Shown piece by piece: positions 7,490 to 14,482 of a DNA stretch of 26,022 nucleotides. Both the position numbers and the translations under genes were made by a program. Positions within the stretch are counted from its first letter, which is position 1; every line of letters begins with the position of its first letter. This DNA is from [Eubacterium] saphenum (GTDB taxonomy: Bacteria; Bacillota; Clostridia; Lachnospirales; Anaerotignaceae), in NCBI GenBank assembly GCA_004557645.1, contig SFGI01000032.1, positions 1 through 26,022 on the forward strand, written 5' to 3'. A model generated the notes under the pieces. The model had not been told where the DNA came from and did not search any database. It saw only the letters and a program-made list of their open reading frames with translations.

Positions 7490-7608
7490 TTTCATTACTC
7501 CTTTAAATCTACAATACACAGATTGCTCCGCAAAAACGCTCTCGCAATCCTGCAACCATTCGAAAATCGCCTATCGGCTTCTTTTCTCATGATTGGGCGA
7601 GTCTCAAA

Positions 7609-7643
7609 GTCATGTTTTTTCATGTTCACATGAAAAACATGAC
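7609..7643. promoter_or_regulatory. intercistronic hairpin between tenA and the ABC genes
   Basis: GTCATG-T6-CATG, loop TTCA, CATG-A5-CATGAC. The stem is near-perfect with one bulge and contains nested CATG boxes. In the sense (minus) direction only a short TTT follows, so it is a weak terminator at best. It sits 4 nt after the tenA stop codon. It may stabilise the tenA 3' end or lower expression of the downstream transporter genes. Confidence 0.6.
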
Positions 7644-7647
7644 CTTT

Positions 7648-8310
7648 TTACTCTGGTATTGCCGCATAAGCCATGTCCCAAAAATAGGCTTCATATCTGC
7701 TGCAGTTTACGAAAATTTCTTTCAGATGTTCCTCTCTTTCGGGGGTCACATCTTTGCCCAGTTCATTCACCAAATCGATGATCTCCTGCGTGGTGTCACA
7801 ATATTCCTTGCTGCTGTAACCCTGCACCCATTCGCCGAACAAAGGATGCTCCAAGGCACCGGGGATGGTCTTGTGGTGTTCCCCGATCATCTGATAGCTC
7901 CATGCACAGGAAAGGACTGCCACCAGGATTTCCAGAGGGCCGCCTTTGTAGGCTTCATCCAGCATATAGGAAGTATAGGACTGGTTCGCCAGAGTAGATT
8001 TTGTAGCGGCTACTTCCTCCTCTGTAATGCCCAGACGGGACATATATGCCTTATGGATGTTCATTTCCCCATCCAGGGTATCATGGACCATATAGGAGAA
8101 ACGGGTCATCAGCCGTTCATCCTCTGTTTTTACTACGCCCATGGCAAATACCTTTGCATACTGCAGCAGGTAGCGATAATCCTGCACCATGTAGAAACGG
8201 AAGCGTTCTTCGCTCAAAGAACCCTCTCCCAGTTCTTTGACAAAAGGCTGTGTCAGGTAGCCATCCCAGATGGGCTTTGCCGCTTCATACAATCTGTCTG
8301 TTAATTTCAT
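7648..8310 (-). CDS. tenA: TenA/thiaminase II family aminopyrimidine aminohydrolase, 220 aa
   Basis: TenA hydrolyses aminopyrimidine breakdown products of thiamine to HMP for salvage. Family features seen are WDGYLTQPFVKELGEGSLSE near the N-terminus, FRFYMVQDYRYLLQYAKVFA (about 40-59), the catalytic-Cys region ILVAVLSCAWSYQMIG, and the conserved YSSKEYCDTTQEIIDLVNEL. ATG 8310 (MKLTDRLYEAAKP) is chosen since AAAGGA lies 8 nt upstream; the upstream ATG at 8316 is too close to it. It is first in the operon, under a TPP riboswitch. No de novo thiamine synthesis gene is present here, so the operon is a salvage and uptake unit. Confidence 0.94.
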   Translation of the reverse strand: MKLTDRLYEAAKPIWDGYLTQPFVKELGEGSLSEERFRFYMVQDYRYLLQYAKVFAMGVVKTEDERLMTRFSYMVHDTLDGEMNIHKAYMSRLGITEEEVAATKSTLANQSYTSYMLDEAYKGGPLEILVAVLSCAWSYQMIGEHHKTIPGALEHPLFGEWVQGYSSKEYCDTTQEIIDLVNELGKDVTPEREEHLKEIFVNCSRYEAYFWDMAYAAIPE

Positions 8311-8334
8311 TGTCATCTTCCTTTCTTTCCAGAA

Positions 8335-8371
8335 GCAAAATAGAAAGACCCTTCCCAATCGGGAAAGGTCT
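8335..8371 (-). terminator. riboswitch expression-platform terminator
   Basis: AGACCTTTCCC-gatt-GGGAAGGGTCT in the sense strand: 11 RNA pairs with one G-U, then a T-rich run (TTTCTATTTT). It lies just 3' of the TPP aptamer and 5' of the tenA ribosome site. This is the arrangement expected for TPP-induced transcription termination. Confidence 0.82.
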
Positions 8372-8391
8372 GATATCACTTTCGTTGTTTC

Positions 8392-8480
8392 GCTTCCCTC
8401 CGTTGGTACTAACCACATCAAGTTCAAAGGGTTGGAATCATAGATTCCTCTCAGCTGCTTTTGGCAGCACCCCCAGCTTT
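8392..8480 (-). ncRNA. TPP riboswitch (THI element)
   Basis: The minus strand shows the conserved THI-box parts in order: GGGGGTGCTGCC, GCTGAGAGGAA, then ACCCTTTGAACTTGATGTGG and TTAGTACCAACGGAGGGAAG. CTGAGA and the ACCCTTTGAAC...GATGTGGTTAGTACC core are the TPP pyrophosphate- and pyrimidine-binding elements. It lies upstream of tenA with a terminator between. When TPP is plentiful, expression of tenA and the uptake genes should fall. Confidence 0.97.
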
Positions 8481-8507
8481 TGAAACTTATTCAGTTCGTT
8501 TTTCTTG

Positions 8508-8513
8508 ATTATA
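8508..8513 (-). promoter_or_regulatory. probable -10 element of the tenA operon
   Basis: The minus strand reads TGGTATATAAT, giving a TATAAT box, with TGG before an overlapping TATATA. No convincing -35 is present at 17 bp. The start site would fall about 20-25 nt 5' of the TPP aptamer, as expected for a riboswitch leader. Confidence 0.45.
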
Positions 8514-8579
8514 TACCATGACCACAGAAAAAGGAAGCGGCAGTAAAACTGACATTTACTTTTTCAAGGCATGGTACGA

Positions 8580-8668
8580 ATATTCCGTCAGGAATATGAG
8601 TCGTAGAATCCGATGCGTCAGCAGCGGCAAGCCGCCTGCGCAGCTGTTCCACAAACTCTGTTTGTGGA
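8580..8668. repeat. tandem three-hairpin element, candidate copy C
   Basis: Three hairpins occur in a row: ATATTCC/GGAATAT (8580-8597, loop GTCA), GCGGC/GCCGC (8624-8635, extended by GCA/TGC round a bulge), and TCCACAAA/TTTGTGGA (8648-8668, loop CTCTG). One linker contains CGTAGAATCCGATGCGTC, which loosely recalls the CGTATCCGGGTC linker of copies A and B read on the minus strand. The layout is similar, but sequence support for common descent is weak. Confidence 0.45.
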
Positions 8669-8669
8669 T

Positions 8670-8697
8670 ATTATAGCATACTTTTCCCTAATGTAAA
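8670..8697 (-). promoter_or_regulatory. second leftward promoter upstream of the thiamine operon
   Basis: TTTACA (8692-8697), a 16-bp spacer and TATAAT (8670-8675) preceded by TGC, giving an extended -10. A transcript would start near 8663 inside the TCCACAAA hairpin. It would cross the whole hairpin element before reaching the TPP riboswitch 180 nt later. Confidence 0.55.
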
Positions 8698-8734
8698 TCA
8701 TTTCTTTTGATGTACGGAAAGAAAAACGTGTCCG

Positions 8735-8818
8735 TTTTACACAAAAAAATCGTAAAATCTTAAAATAATTTTACTTTACTTTTTCTGTAAAATGAATACA
8801 CTAAAAATGTGCCGAAAG
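8735..8818 (+). promoter_or_regulatory. promoter region of the YjjP/YjjB locus with repeated GTAAAAT half-sites
   Basis: GTAAAAT lies at 8752-8758 and 8787-8793, with its complement ATTTTAC at 8768-8774 and TTTTAC at 8735-8740. The 8752 and 8768 sites form a 7+7 inverted repeat. A possible promoter is TTTACT, 16 bp, TACACT (ending about 8802). The half-sites may bind a dimeric regulator; none is identified. Confidence 0.4.
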
Positions 8819-8873
8819 GTACGCTTTACGATACAAAAGAACGATGTTTGAAAAAAGAAAGGAATTCCAACCT

Positions 8874-9632
8874 ATGGATTACGATACCCAGCTTATCAAC
8901 CTTGCCCTGGATGCAGGGGAAATCATGCTGACCTCCGGTGCAGAAACCTTCCGTGTGCAGGATACCATGAAGCGCATCCTCTCCACCAGCGGCAGGGAAA
9001 AGATCGAAGCTCTGGCCATGTGTACCCTGCTCATCGTGACCCTGCCCAGAGAAGAAAAAGGCCCTCTTTCCATGGCCCGTGCCGTAAAGAGCCGTGCCGT
9101 CAACTTTGAGAAAATCTGCGCCGTCAATGATATGTCCCGTGCCTTCGTTTCCGGTCAGATCACCGTAGAGGAAGCCCTGTTCCGCTGTCAGGATATCCAC
9201 AACGCCCCCAATTTCAAATTCGGCACCCGTGTGCTGGGCTATGGGCTCAATGGTGCCGGCTTTGCCCTCATGGTAGGCGGTTCCCCTTTGGATGGGCTCA
9301 TTTCCTTCTTTGTTGCCCTCCTGATGGGTGCAACACTGGTTTATCTGGGCGGGAAAAAAGTGCCCTTTTTCTTTGGCCCCCTGATGGGCGGTCTGGTAAC
9401 GGGTCTTGCCGCCTGTGCAGCCCATCTCTTCCTGCCGGGAACCCAGCTGGATAAAATGATCATCGGTACCATGAAGGCACTGCTGCCCGGCCTTGCCCTT
9501 TCCAAAGCCATGCGTGATCTGCTGGAGGGCAACCTCATCAGCGGCAATTCCAAGGTGGTGGAAGTATTGCTCAATGCCTGCTCCATTGCCGCCGGCGTTG
9601 CCATTGCTTTGGTGATTTTCCATATGTCCTGA
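8874..9632 (+). CDS. threonine/serine exporter family protein, YjjP-like, copy 1 (252 aa)
   Basis: Matches the ThrE/YjjP family (DUF1212, Pfam ThrE). The soluble N-terminal part is LDAGEIMLTSGAETFRVQDT at about 10-29, followed by MKRI...TREEKGPLS-type sequence, and five membrane helices fill residues ~115-250. The C-terminal signature is LLPGLALSKAMRDLLEGNLI, followed by SG. In proteobacteria YjjP pairs with YjjB to form a split ThrE-like exporter. ATG 8874 (MDYDTQL) is chosen because the paralogue at 10186 starts identically and AGGA lies 10 nt upstream; the ATG at 8844 has no ribosome site. YjjB-like follows after 16 nt. Confidence 0.88.
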   Translation: MDYDTQLINLALDAGEIMLTSGAETFRVQDTMKRILSTSGREKIEALAMCTLLIVTLPREEKGPLSMARAVKSRAVNFEKICAVNDMSRAFVSGQITVEEALFRCQDIHNAPNFKFGTRVLGYGLNGAGFALMVGGSPLDGLISFFVALLMGATLVYLGGKKVPFFFGPLMGGLVTGLAACAAHLFLPGTQLDKMIIGTMKALLPGLALSKAMRDLLEGNLISGNSKVVEVLLNACSIAAGVAIALVIFHMS

Positions 9633-9648
9633 GATCGGAGGTTAAACT

Positions 9649-10116
9649 ATGAATCAAGAACTTTTTTATTATCTGATACACCCCTTCATCGCATTCATTG
9701 CCTGCATGGGCTATGCCATCGTCTGCAATGCCCCCAGAAGAGAGATCCCCTTTTGCGGGCTCACCGCAGCCCTTTGCTGGCTGGTTTATCAACTGGTGCT
9801 GCAAAACGGCGGCTCTGCCCTTCTGGCTACCCTGCTGGCTACCTTTGCGGCAACAGCTCTTGCCCGTTTCCTGTCCTATCACCGGATGCTGCCTACCATC
9901 GTATACCATATTCCCGGCATCCTGCCTCTGGTACCCGGTGCCGCTGTGTATCGCTGCATCACCTCTGCCATGGACAGCAGGGTTCTGGAAACAACTTCCA
10001 ATATCCTGACTGCCCTGAAGCTGGCAGGTGCCATCGGTATCGGTTCTGTGATCATTCTGGTGCTTCCCCAGGCATGGTTCCAGATCTTCCCCCGACTGAA
10101 GCGAAAAAATGTATAA
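9649..10116 (+). CDS. threonine/serine exporter family protein, YjjB-like, 155 aa
   Basis: A four-to-five helix membrane protein of the YjjB/DUF3815 (ThrE_2) family. Motifs are HPFIAFIACMGYAIVCNAPR near the start and YHIPGILPLVPGAAVYRCIT at about 85-104; the LVPG motif is typical. GGAGG lies 8 nt upstream of the ATG. It should pair with a YjjP-like subunit to make the exporter that corresponds to full-length ThrE. Only one YjjB is present for two YjjP paralogues. Confidence 0.85.
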   Translation: MNQELFYYLIHPFIAFIACMGYAIVCNAPRREIPFCGLTAALCWLVYQLVLQNGGSALLATLLATFAATALARFLSYHRMLPTIVYHIPGILPLVPGAAVYRCITSAMDSRVLETTSNILTALKLAGAIGIGSVIILVLPQAWFQIFPRLKRKNV

Positions 10117-10123
10117 CCGAAAG

Positions 10124-10152
10124 CCCTGATACCCTGTGTGTCAGGGGTTTTT
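10124..10152 (+). terminator. intrinsic terminator or attenuator between yjjB-like and second yjjP-like gene
   Basis: CCCTGA/TCAGGG (or the overlapping CCCTG/CAGGG) is followed by GTTTTTG. The stem is short, so partial read-through to the gene at 10186 is likely. Confidence 0.65.
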
Positions 10153-10185
10153 GTTTCCTAATCTAAAAAAGAAAGGAGGGCATTT

Positions 10186-10938
10186 ATGGACTACGATACC
10201 AAACTCATCAACCTGGCACTGGATGCAGGGGAGATCATGTTGAAAAACGGTGCGGAGACCTTCCGTGTGCAGGATACCATGAAGCGGATCCTTTCCACCA
10301 CCGGAAGAGAAAAGATCGAAGCCACTGCCCTTTCCACCGCCCTCATCGTGACCCTGCCCCGGGAAGAAAAGGGGCCCCTTTCCATGATGCGGGGCGTCCA
10401 TACCCGTACGGTCAATTTTGAAAAGGTCTGCGAGGTCAACGATATCTCCCGGGCTTTTGTTTCCGGGAAAATCAATCTGGAAGAAGCCATTGCAAAGCTC
10501 CATACCATACGGCAGGCACTCTTTTATCCCCTGCCTCTGCGTATCATTGCCTATGGTATCATTTCCGGCGGCTGTGCTCTTCTTAGTGGGGAATCGGCTG
10601 TGGATGGCATTCTCTCCTTCTTCATCGGGATGCTGCTGGGCGGCTTTGTTTTCTGGCTGGGGACAAAAAAAGTGCCCTATTTCTTCGAGCCCTTTCTGGG
10701 TGGGATGCTGGCGGCCTTCTGCGCCTGCCGGATACAACCCCTGTTCCCGGCGGCTCGTGTGGATACCATCGTCATCGGCAGCATCATGCCCCTTCTGCCG
10801 GGGGTGACCTTTTCCAAATCCATGCGTGATCTATTGGAAGGGAACCTCATCAGCGGCAGCACCAAAGCCGTGGAGGCCTTGGTCATTGCCTGCTCCTTGG
10901 CAGGGGGCGTGGGTCTGACATTGGCGTATTTTATGTAA
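10186..10938 (+). CDS. threonine/serine exporter family protein, YjjP-like, copy 2 (250 aa)
   Basis: A paralogue of the protein at 8874, nearly identical over the first ~110 residues (LINLALDAGEIML...FRVQDTMKRILST.GREKIEA) and sharing the C-terminal LLPGVTFSKSMRDLLEGNLI motif. The middle membrane part is more diverged. The ribosome site is AAAGGAGGG at 10172-10179. A terminator separates it from the yjjB-like gene, and it has no partner gene downstream. It may compete for, or share, the single YjjB, perhaps giving a second substrate range. Confidence 0.88.
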   Translation: MDYDTKLINLALDAGEIMLKNGAETFRVQDTMKRILSTTGREKIEATALSTALIVTLPREEKGPLSMMRGVHTRTVNFEKVCEVNDISRAFVSGKINLEEAIAKLHTIRQALFYPLPLRIIAYGIISGGCALLSGESAVDGILSFFIGMLLGGFVFWLGTKKVPYFFEPFLGGMLAAFCACRIQPLFPAARVDTIVIGSIMPLLPGVTFSKSMRDLLEGNLISGSTKAVEALVIACSLAGGVGLTLAYFM

Positions 10939-10981
10939 TTTAAACCGTGGGGCGCCGCCTCACTCCCCAAACTCCGATATA

Positions 10982-11018
10982 AAAAAAGTGAAGGCATACG
11001 CCTTCACTTTTCTTTTTT
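10982..11018. terminator. bidirectional terminator between the exporter locus and the zinc-ribbon gene
   Basis: AAAAGTGAAGGC-atac-GCCTTCACTTTT, a perfect 12-bp stem flanked by A and T tracts. The stop codon of the leftward gene (11004-11006) lies in one arm. Confidence 0.9.
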
Positions 11019-11255
11019 ATCAAGCTTTGCAATGCCGACATTACAATTCTGACAAATATGCAACTCTATTCTCTTTTCACTATGGCTGCCAAAGGGCTTT
11101 CTCTTCCAGTAAATCCCATTCTTCTTTTCAGCGGTTTTCTCCGTATCCCTCAGAAACGAAAGTTCTTCCCCTTCAGGAAGCCAAACCATAGGTTTCAGCG
11201 GATCTGACCATATATATCCCTGTATCATTTCTTTTCCGCAATACGGGCATTTCAT
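11004..11255 (-). CDS. small zinc-ribbon protein, 83 aa (PF20097/DUF6487-like)
   Basis: Residues 3-6 (C-P-Y-C, then GKEMIQGYI) and a C-terminal C-Q-N-C around residues 68-71 form a four-cysteine zinc site. Between them is a basic, aromatic middle segment. The pattern MKCPYCGKEM..GY(I) is that of the PF20097/DUF6487 family, which has no known function. AGAGGAG lies 9 nt before the ATG. It follows recR by 15 nt and is probably the last gene of the dnaX operon. Confidence 0.75.
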   Translation of the reverse strand: MKCPYCGKEMIQGYIWSDPLKPMVWLPEGEELSFLRDTEKTAEKKNGIYWKRKPFGSHSEKRIELHICQNCNVGIAKLDKKEK

Positions 11256-11270
11256 CGTGCATTTCTCCTC

Positions 11271-11867
11271 TTATAATTCCCGTCTGCCCTCAAGGGCTCT
11301 GGACAAAGTGATTTCGTCTACATATTCCAGATCGCCGCCCACAGGCACGCCATTGGCGATGCGGGTCACCTTCACATCCAGAGGTTTCAGCAGCTTTGCG
11401 ATATACATGGCTGTTGCTTCCCCCTCCACATTGGGGTTTGTGGCGAGGATGACTTCCTCCACTGTGCCGTCGATGCGGCTAATCAGCTCGCGGATGCGGA
11501 TATCCTGAGGGCCCACCCCCGTCATGGGGGAAATGGCACCGTGGAGCACATGATAGACACCATGGAATTCCTTTGTCCGCTCGTAAGCCGCCATATCTCT
11601 GGGGTCTTCCACCACCATGATGGTCTTATGATCCCGCTTCCCATTGGCGCAGACGGGGCAAACCTCCTCCTCTGTCAGATTGCAGCAGACAGAGCAGTAT
11701 TTCACCTGATCCTTTGCTTCCAAAATGGCTTCGGAGAGAGCCGCTACCTTTTCTCTGGGCATATGGATGATATGGAAGGCCAGCCGCTGGGCAGATTTGC
11801 CGCCGATACCCGGCAGAGATGCCAATTCCTCGATAAGCCTTGTGACCGGGTTGCCGTAATAATTCAT
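11271..11867 (-). CDS. recR: recombination protein RecR, 198 aa
   Basis: RecR loads RecA at gaps as part of the RecF(O)R pathway. The length (198) is exact for the family. The helix-hairpin-helix is at about 8-30 (IEELASLPGIGGKSAQRLAF). The zinc finger uses C58, C61, C70 and C73. The Toprim motif VVEDPRD is at 85-91, and the C-terminus TRIANGVPVGGDLEYVDEIT is strongly conserved. It follows ybaB by 15 nt in the conserved dnaX-ybaB-recR operon. Confidence 0.98.
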   Translation of the reverse strand: MNYYGNPVTRLIEELASLPGIGGKSAQRLAFHIIHMPREKVAALSEAILEAKDQVKYCSVCCNLTEEEVCPVCANGKRDHKTIMVVEDPRDMAAYERTKEFHGVYHVLHGAISPMTGVGPQDIRIRELISRIDGTVEEVILATNPNVEGEATAMYIAKLLKPLDVKVTRIANGVPVGGDLEYVDEITLSRALEGRREL

Positions 11868-11882
11868 ACTATCCCTTCTTTA

Positions 11883-12224
11883 TCAGAACAGACCGCCGCC
11901 CAGACCGCCTGTCATTCTGCCCATTTCATTGTTATACATTTCTTCCACCTGACGGATGGCTTCATTCACAGCAGAAATGATCAGGTCTTCCAGCATTTCC
12001 ACATCATCGGGATCTACTACATCGGGGTTGATCTTCAATTCCTGAATTTCTTTTTTACCGGAAATCACTACCTTCACTGCACCGCCGCCGCTGGTCATTT
12101 CCAGGGTTCTTGCCTGCAGTTCTTCCTGTTTTTCCATCATCTGTTTCTGCATTTTCTGTGCCTGCTTCATGAGGTTGTTCATGTTCATGCCACCCATGCC
12201 GCCGGGGAAACCGCCTTTTGCCAT
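11883..12224 (-). CDS. ybaB: YbaB/EbfC-family nucleoid-associated protein, 113 aa
   Basis: A small dimeric DNA-binding protein. It has a Gly/Met-rich N-terminus, a helix MKQAQKMQKQMMEKQEELQ (about 19-37), a beta core with GGGAVKVVISGKKEIQELKI, and a C-terminal helix LEDLIISAVNEAIRQVEEMY. Length and gene order between dnaX and recR are standard. AAGGAGG lies upstream of the ATG. Between dnaX and this gene is an 80-nt spacer with a short hairpin (CCTTGTC/GACAAGG, 12285-12302) lacking a T-tract. Confidence 0.96.
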   Translation of the reverse strand: MAKGGFPGGMGGMNMNNLMKQAQKMQKQMMEKQEELQARTLEMTSGGGAVKVVISGKKEIQELKINPDVVDPDDVEMLEDLIISAVNEAIRQVEEMYNNEMGRMTGGLGGGLF

Positions 12225-12304
12225 ATCTAATTCCTCCTTGAAAATAGTCTCAAAAAATAGTCATCTTTATTATTTTATCTGAATCCTTGTCCTCTGACAA
12301 GGGG

Positions 12305-13906
12305 TTATTCAATATCTGCTTCGGGGAAATATTGTCCCAGAAGGCTTGCAAATTCCGCATCTTCTTCCGCTGTGGAAGCTTCCTCCTGCTTACCGTAGGC
12401 CGCTTCGTACCACTTCTCATATTCTTCCTTGGTGGTGGTACGGAGTTCAAAGCTCTTGCCTGTCTCTTTTTCCAGAACAGCGGCGATCTTTCCGATGCCC
12501 CGTTCCACCATATCCGCCAAAGCGGGATATTCACAGATGAGATACAGGAATTCGTCCTCCTTAAAGCCTACCTCTACCTGCCCCAGCATACTTTTCAGCA
12601 CCACATCCTCCACATCGTTGCGGAGCATGGGCCATTGCTCTTTCACCTGTTTCCTGTCCTCGGGCAGTGCAGGGGGCTTCCGCTTGGGTTTCGGGGATTC
12701 TTTGGGTTTCGCGTCGGTGTCTTGCGCCGCTTGTACTACCACAGGCACGCCCTCGGCCATCTTCCGTTCCAGTTCACCCAGCCTTGCCGCCAATGTGGTC
12801 AGGTCTTTCTCTGTCCAAGGGGCACAGAGCTTCATCAGCTCCACCTCCAGCAGGATGCGTTCATTGGGGGCCCATTTCAATTCGCTCTGCAGATCGGAGA
12901 ATTTTCCGATCAGATAAATGATCTCTTCGGGAGAGAGGACCTTTGCCGCCGCCTGCAGCCGTTCCCCGTCTTCCTGAGAAAGGTCCAGTATATGTTTCAC
13001 ATCGGGGATCGTAGCCGCCATCAGCAGATTGCGGAGATGCTGCAGCATTTCTGTGACGAACTGCTTCACATCTCTGCCGGAAAGCATCATATCCTCCACC
13101 AAAGTCATGGCTTTTTTGGCATTTTTCTGCGCCAAAGCTTCTGTCATCTCAAAGAAAATGGTCTGGTCTACGGCACCCATGATATCCAGCACCTTTTCCA
13201 GTGTCACTTCCTCGCCGCTGAAAAAGGCAAGGCACTGGTCTAAGATACTCAGGGAATCACGCATGGAGCCATCCCCCAGATGGGCCACATAGCGCACTGC
13301 TTCGGGGGTCACTTTCTGTCCTTCCTCCTGCAGATAGCCCGTCAGGGTCTCCGCAATGGTTTCTGTGGTGATGCGGCGGAAATCGAACCGCTGCACACGG
13401 GAAAGGATGGTAGCAGGAACTTTCTGGGGGTCTGTAGTCGCCAGAATGAAAATGACATGGGCAGGGGGCTCTTCCAAGGTTTTCAGCAATGCATTAAAGG
13501 CACTATTGGAAAGCATATGCACCTCGTCAATGATATAGACCTTAAACCGCCCCTGAGTGGGGGGATATTTTACCTCTTCCCGAATCTCACGGATATTATC
13601 GACGCTGTTGTTGGAGGCTGCGTCGATTTCAATGACGTTGACGCTCCTGCCTGCCAGAATATCCTGACATACGTCACACTGATTACAGGGCTCGCCTTCC
13701 TCTGTAGGGTGGAGGCAATTGATGGCTCTGGCGAAGATTTTTGCCGTAGAGGTCTTACCGGTGCCCCGTGTGCCGCAGAACAGATAGGCATGGGACACCC
13801 GCCCTGTTTTCATCTGGTTTTTCAGGGTTCTGACGATATGCTCCTGCCCGATGACGCCATCGAAGGTCTGGGGGCGGAATTTTCGATACAATGCCGTATA
13901 AGCCAT
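12305..13906 (-). CDS. dnaX: DNA polymerase III subunit gamma/tau, 533 aa
   Basis: The clamp-loader ATPase of the replisome. Walker A is G45-TRGTGKT52, the zinc module uses C64, C74, C77 and C80, Walker B is IIDEVH (125-130), sensor 1 lies near ILATTDP, and GSMRDS marks domain II. Domain III is helical, and a Lys/Pro-rich linker (PKESPKPKRKPP) leads to the tau-specific C-terminal domain. ATG 13906 (MAYTALYRKFRP) is the family start, with AGAGGTG 6 nt upstream; longer reading to 13981 would translate the hairpin element. No A-rich slippery heptamer is seen in the linker, so a programmed gamma frameshift is not supported. Confidence 0.98.
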   Translation of the reverse strand: MAYTALYRKFRPQTFDGVIGQEHIVRTLKNQMKTGRVSHAYLFCGTRGTGKTSTAKIFARAINCLHPTEEGEPCNQCDVCQDILAGRSVNVIEIDAASNNSVDNIREIREEVKYPPTQGRFKVYIIDEVHMLSNSAFNALLKTLEEPPAHVIFILATTDPQKVPATILSRVQRFDFRRITTETIAETLTGYLQEEGQKVTPEAVRYVAHLGDGSMRDSLSILDQCLAFFSGEEVTLEKVLDIMGAVDQTIFFEMTEALAQKNAKKAMTLVEDMMLSGRDVKQFVTEMLQHLRNLLMAATIPDVKHILDLSQEDGERLQAAAKVLSPEEIIYLIGKFSDLQSELKWAPNERILLEVELMKLCAPWTEKDLTTLAARLGELERKMAEGVPVVVQAAQDTDAKPKESPKPKRKPPALPEDRKQVKEQWPMLRNDVEDVVLKSMLGQVEVGFKEDEFLYLICEYPALADMVERGIGKIAAVLEKETGKSFELRTTTKEEYEKWYEAAYGKQEEASTAEEDAEFASLLGQYFPEADIE

Positions 13907-13925
13907 GTTTTTCACCTCTTTTTTT

Positions 13926-13996
13926 GCGAGGCTCTGCCTCGCGCTCCACAAGGGTCTCAGACCCTTGACCCGATACGGCAAACAGCAATACTGCTG
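13926..13996. repeat. tandem three-hairpin intergenic element, copy B
   Basis: Hairpins: GCGAGGC/GCCTCGC (13926-13942, loop TCT), AAGGGTC/GACCCTT (13950-13966, loop TCA), and CAGCA/TGCTG (13983-13996, loop ATAC). The linker GACCCGATACGGC matches ACCCGGATACG(C) of copy A at 2601-2678. The stems differ in sequence but stay paired. It lies between the SRP RNA terminator and the dnaX ribosome site, so it would form part of the dnaX leader. Confidence 0.6.
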
Positions 13997-14035
13997 CTTA
14001 CAATCAATCCTGTTTTATCATAACATAAATTCTAT

Positions 14036-14072
14036 AAAAAAACTCATTCCCAAATAAAAAAGGAATGAGTTT
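14036..14072 (-). terminator. SRP RNA terminator
   Basis: Sense strand AAACTCATTCC, an 11-nt loop, GGAATGAGTTT, then a run of Ts (complement of 14036-14042). The 11-bp perfect stem separates the SRP RNA from dnaX. Confidence 0.9.
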
Positions 14073-14089
14073 CGCAAACTTTTTAAGGT

Positions 14090-14353
14090 CCGCACGCCCG
14101 CTGTTGCCATATCGCCCCATGCGTTACCATCTTCCACGGCTCCATCCGAGCACCCTTACCACACACACAAGTTGACTGCTTAGTGCTGCTGCCTTCCGAC
14201 CCTGACACGGTTCACAGGCTCATGTTGCGTAAGACCCGAACTTCAACACCGCTTCCGAAGGGCAGGCCATCAAGCCATACGTCGAAAGCGAGCATCACCC
14301 TCACTATAGCGGATTGTGAGTACAGGGCACCGCTACCGCCCCGGCTAGTGCGG
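14090..14353 (-). ncRNA. ffs: signal recognition particle RNA, large Firmicutes type (~264 nt)
   Basis: The Ffh-binding domain reads GTCAGGGTCGGAAGGCAGCA on the minus strand, with the GGAAGG tetraloop and the AGCA asymmetric loop. The 5' Alu-like part has GGTAGCGGTGCCCTGT and ACAATCCGCT, matching the Bacillus scRNA pattern. The ends pair as CCGCAC (14353-14348) with GTGCGG (14095-14090), which sets the boundaries. Length is close to the 271-nt Bacillus scRNA. Position between tadA and dnaX is the Bacillus/Clostridia order. Confidence 0.96.
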
Positions 14354-14362
14354 AAATGTGAT

Positions 14363-14384
14363 CGCCCAAAACAGGTTTTGGGCG
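14363..14384 (-). other. perfect hairpin just 5' of the SRP RNA
   Basis: CGCCCAAAAC-ag-GTTTTGGGCG on the plus strand: 10-bp arms with a 2-nt spacer, ending 10 nt before the mature 5' end of the SRP RNA. The sense strand lacks a following T-tract. It may be an RNase III-type processing stem for the precursor. On the plus strand it is followed by GAGTTTT and could act as a weak terminator. Confidence 0.55.
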
Positions 14385-14401
14385 AGTTTTAACATAGGTT
14401 T

Positions 14402-14447
14402 GAATAGATTCGTTCCAGCGGTGCAAGCACCTCGAAACTCTCTATTC
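14402..14447 (-). other. 46-nt interrupted hairpin in the SRP leader
   Basis: In the sense strand GAATAGA pairs with TCTATTC, GTTTC with GGAAC (one G-U), and GGTGC with GCACC. Small internal loops (GA/GAA, GA/GCT) and a TT loop separate them. The regular alternation of 5-7 bp helices and small internal loops looks like a folded RNA. It could be a T-box-like fragment by eye, but the T-box bulge TGGN is absent. Confidence 0.5.
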
Positions 14448-14482
14448 TCCTCGAGCGGGCAAAGCCCCCTCTGCGGATGAAA

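Noticed and set aside
12305..13906. Programmed frameshift producing a short DnaX (gamma)
   Set aside because: No A-AAA-AAG type heptamer or following stem was seen in the linker region of the gene.
14402..14447. T-box or tRNA-like element
   Set aside because: The T-box TGGN bulge, AGGGTGG core and specifier stem are absent, and no cloverleaf forms.
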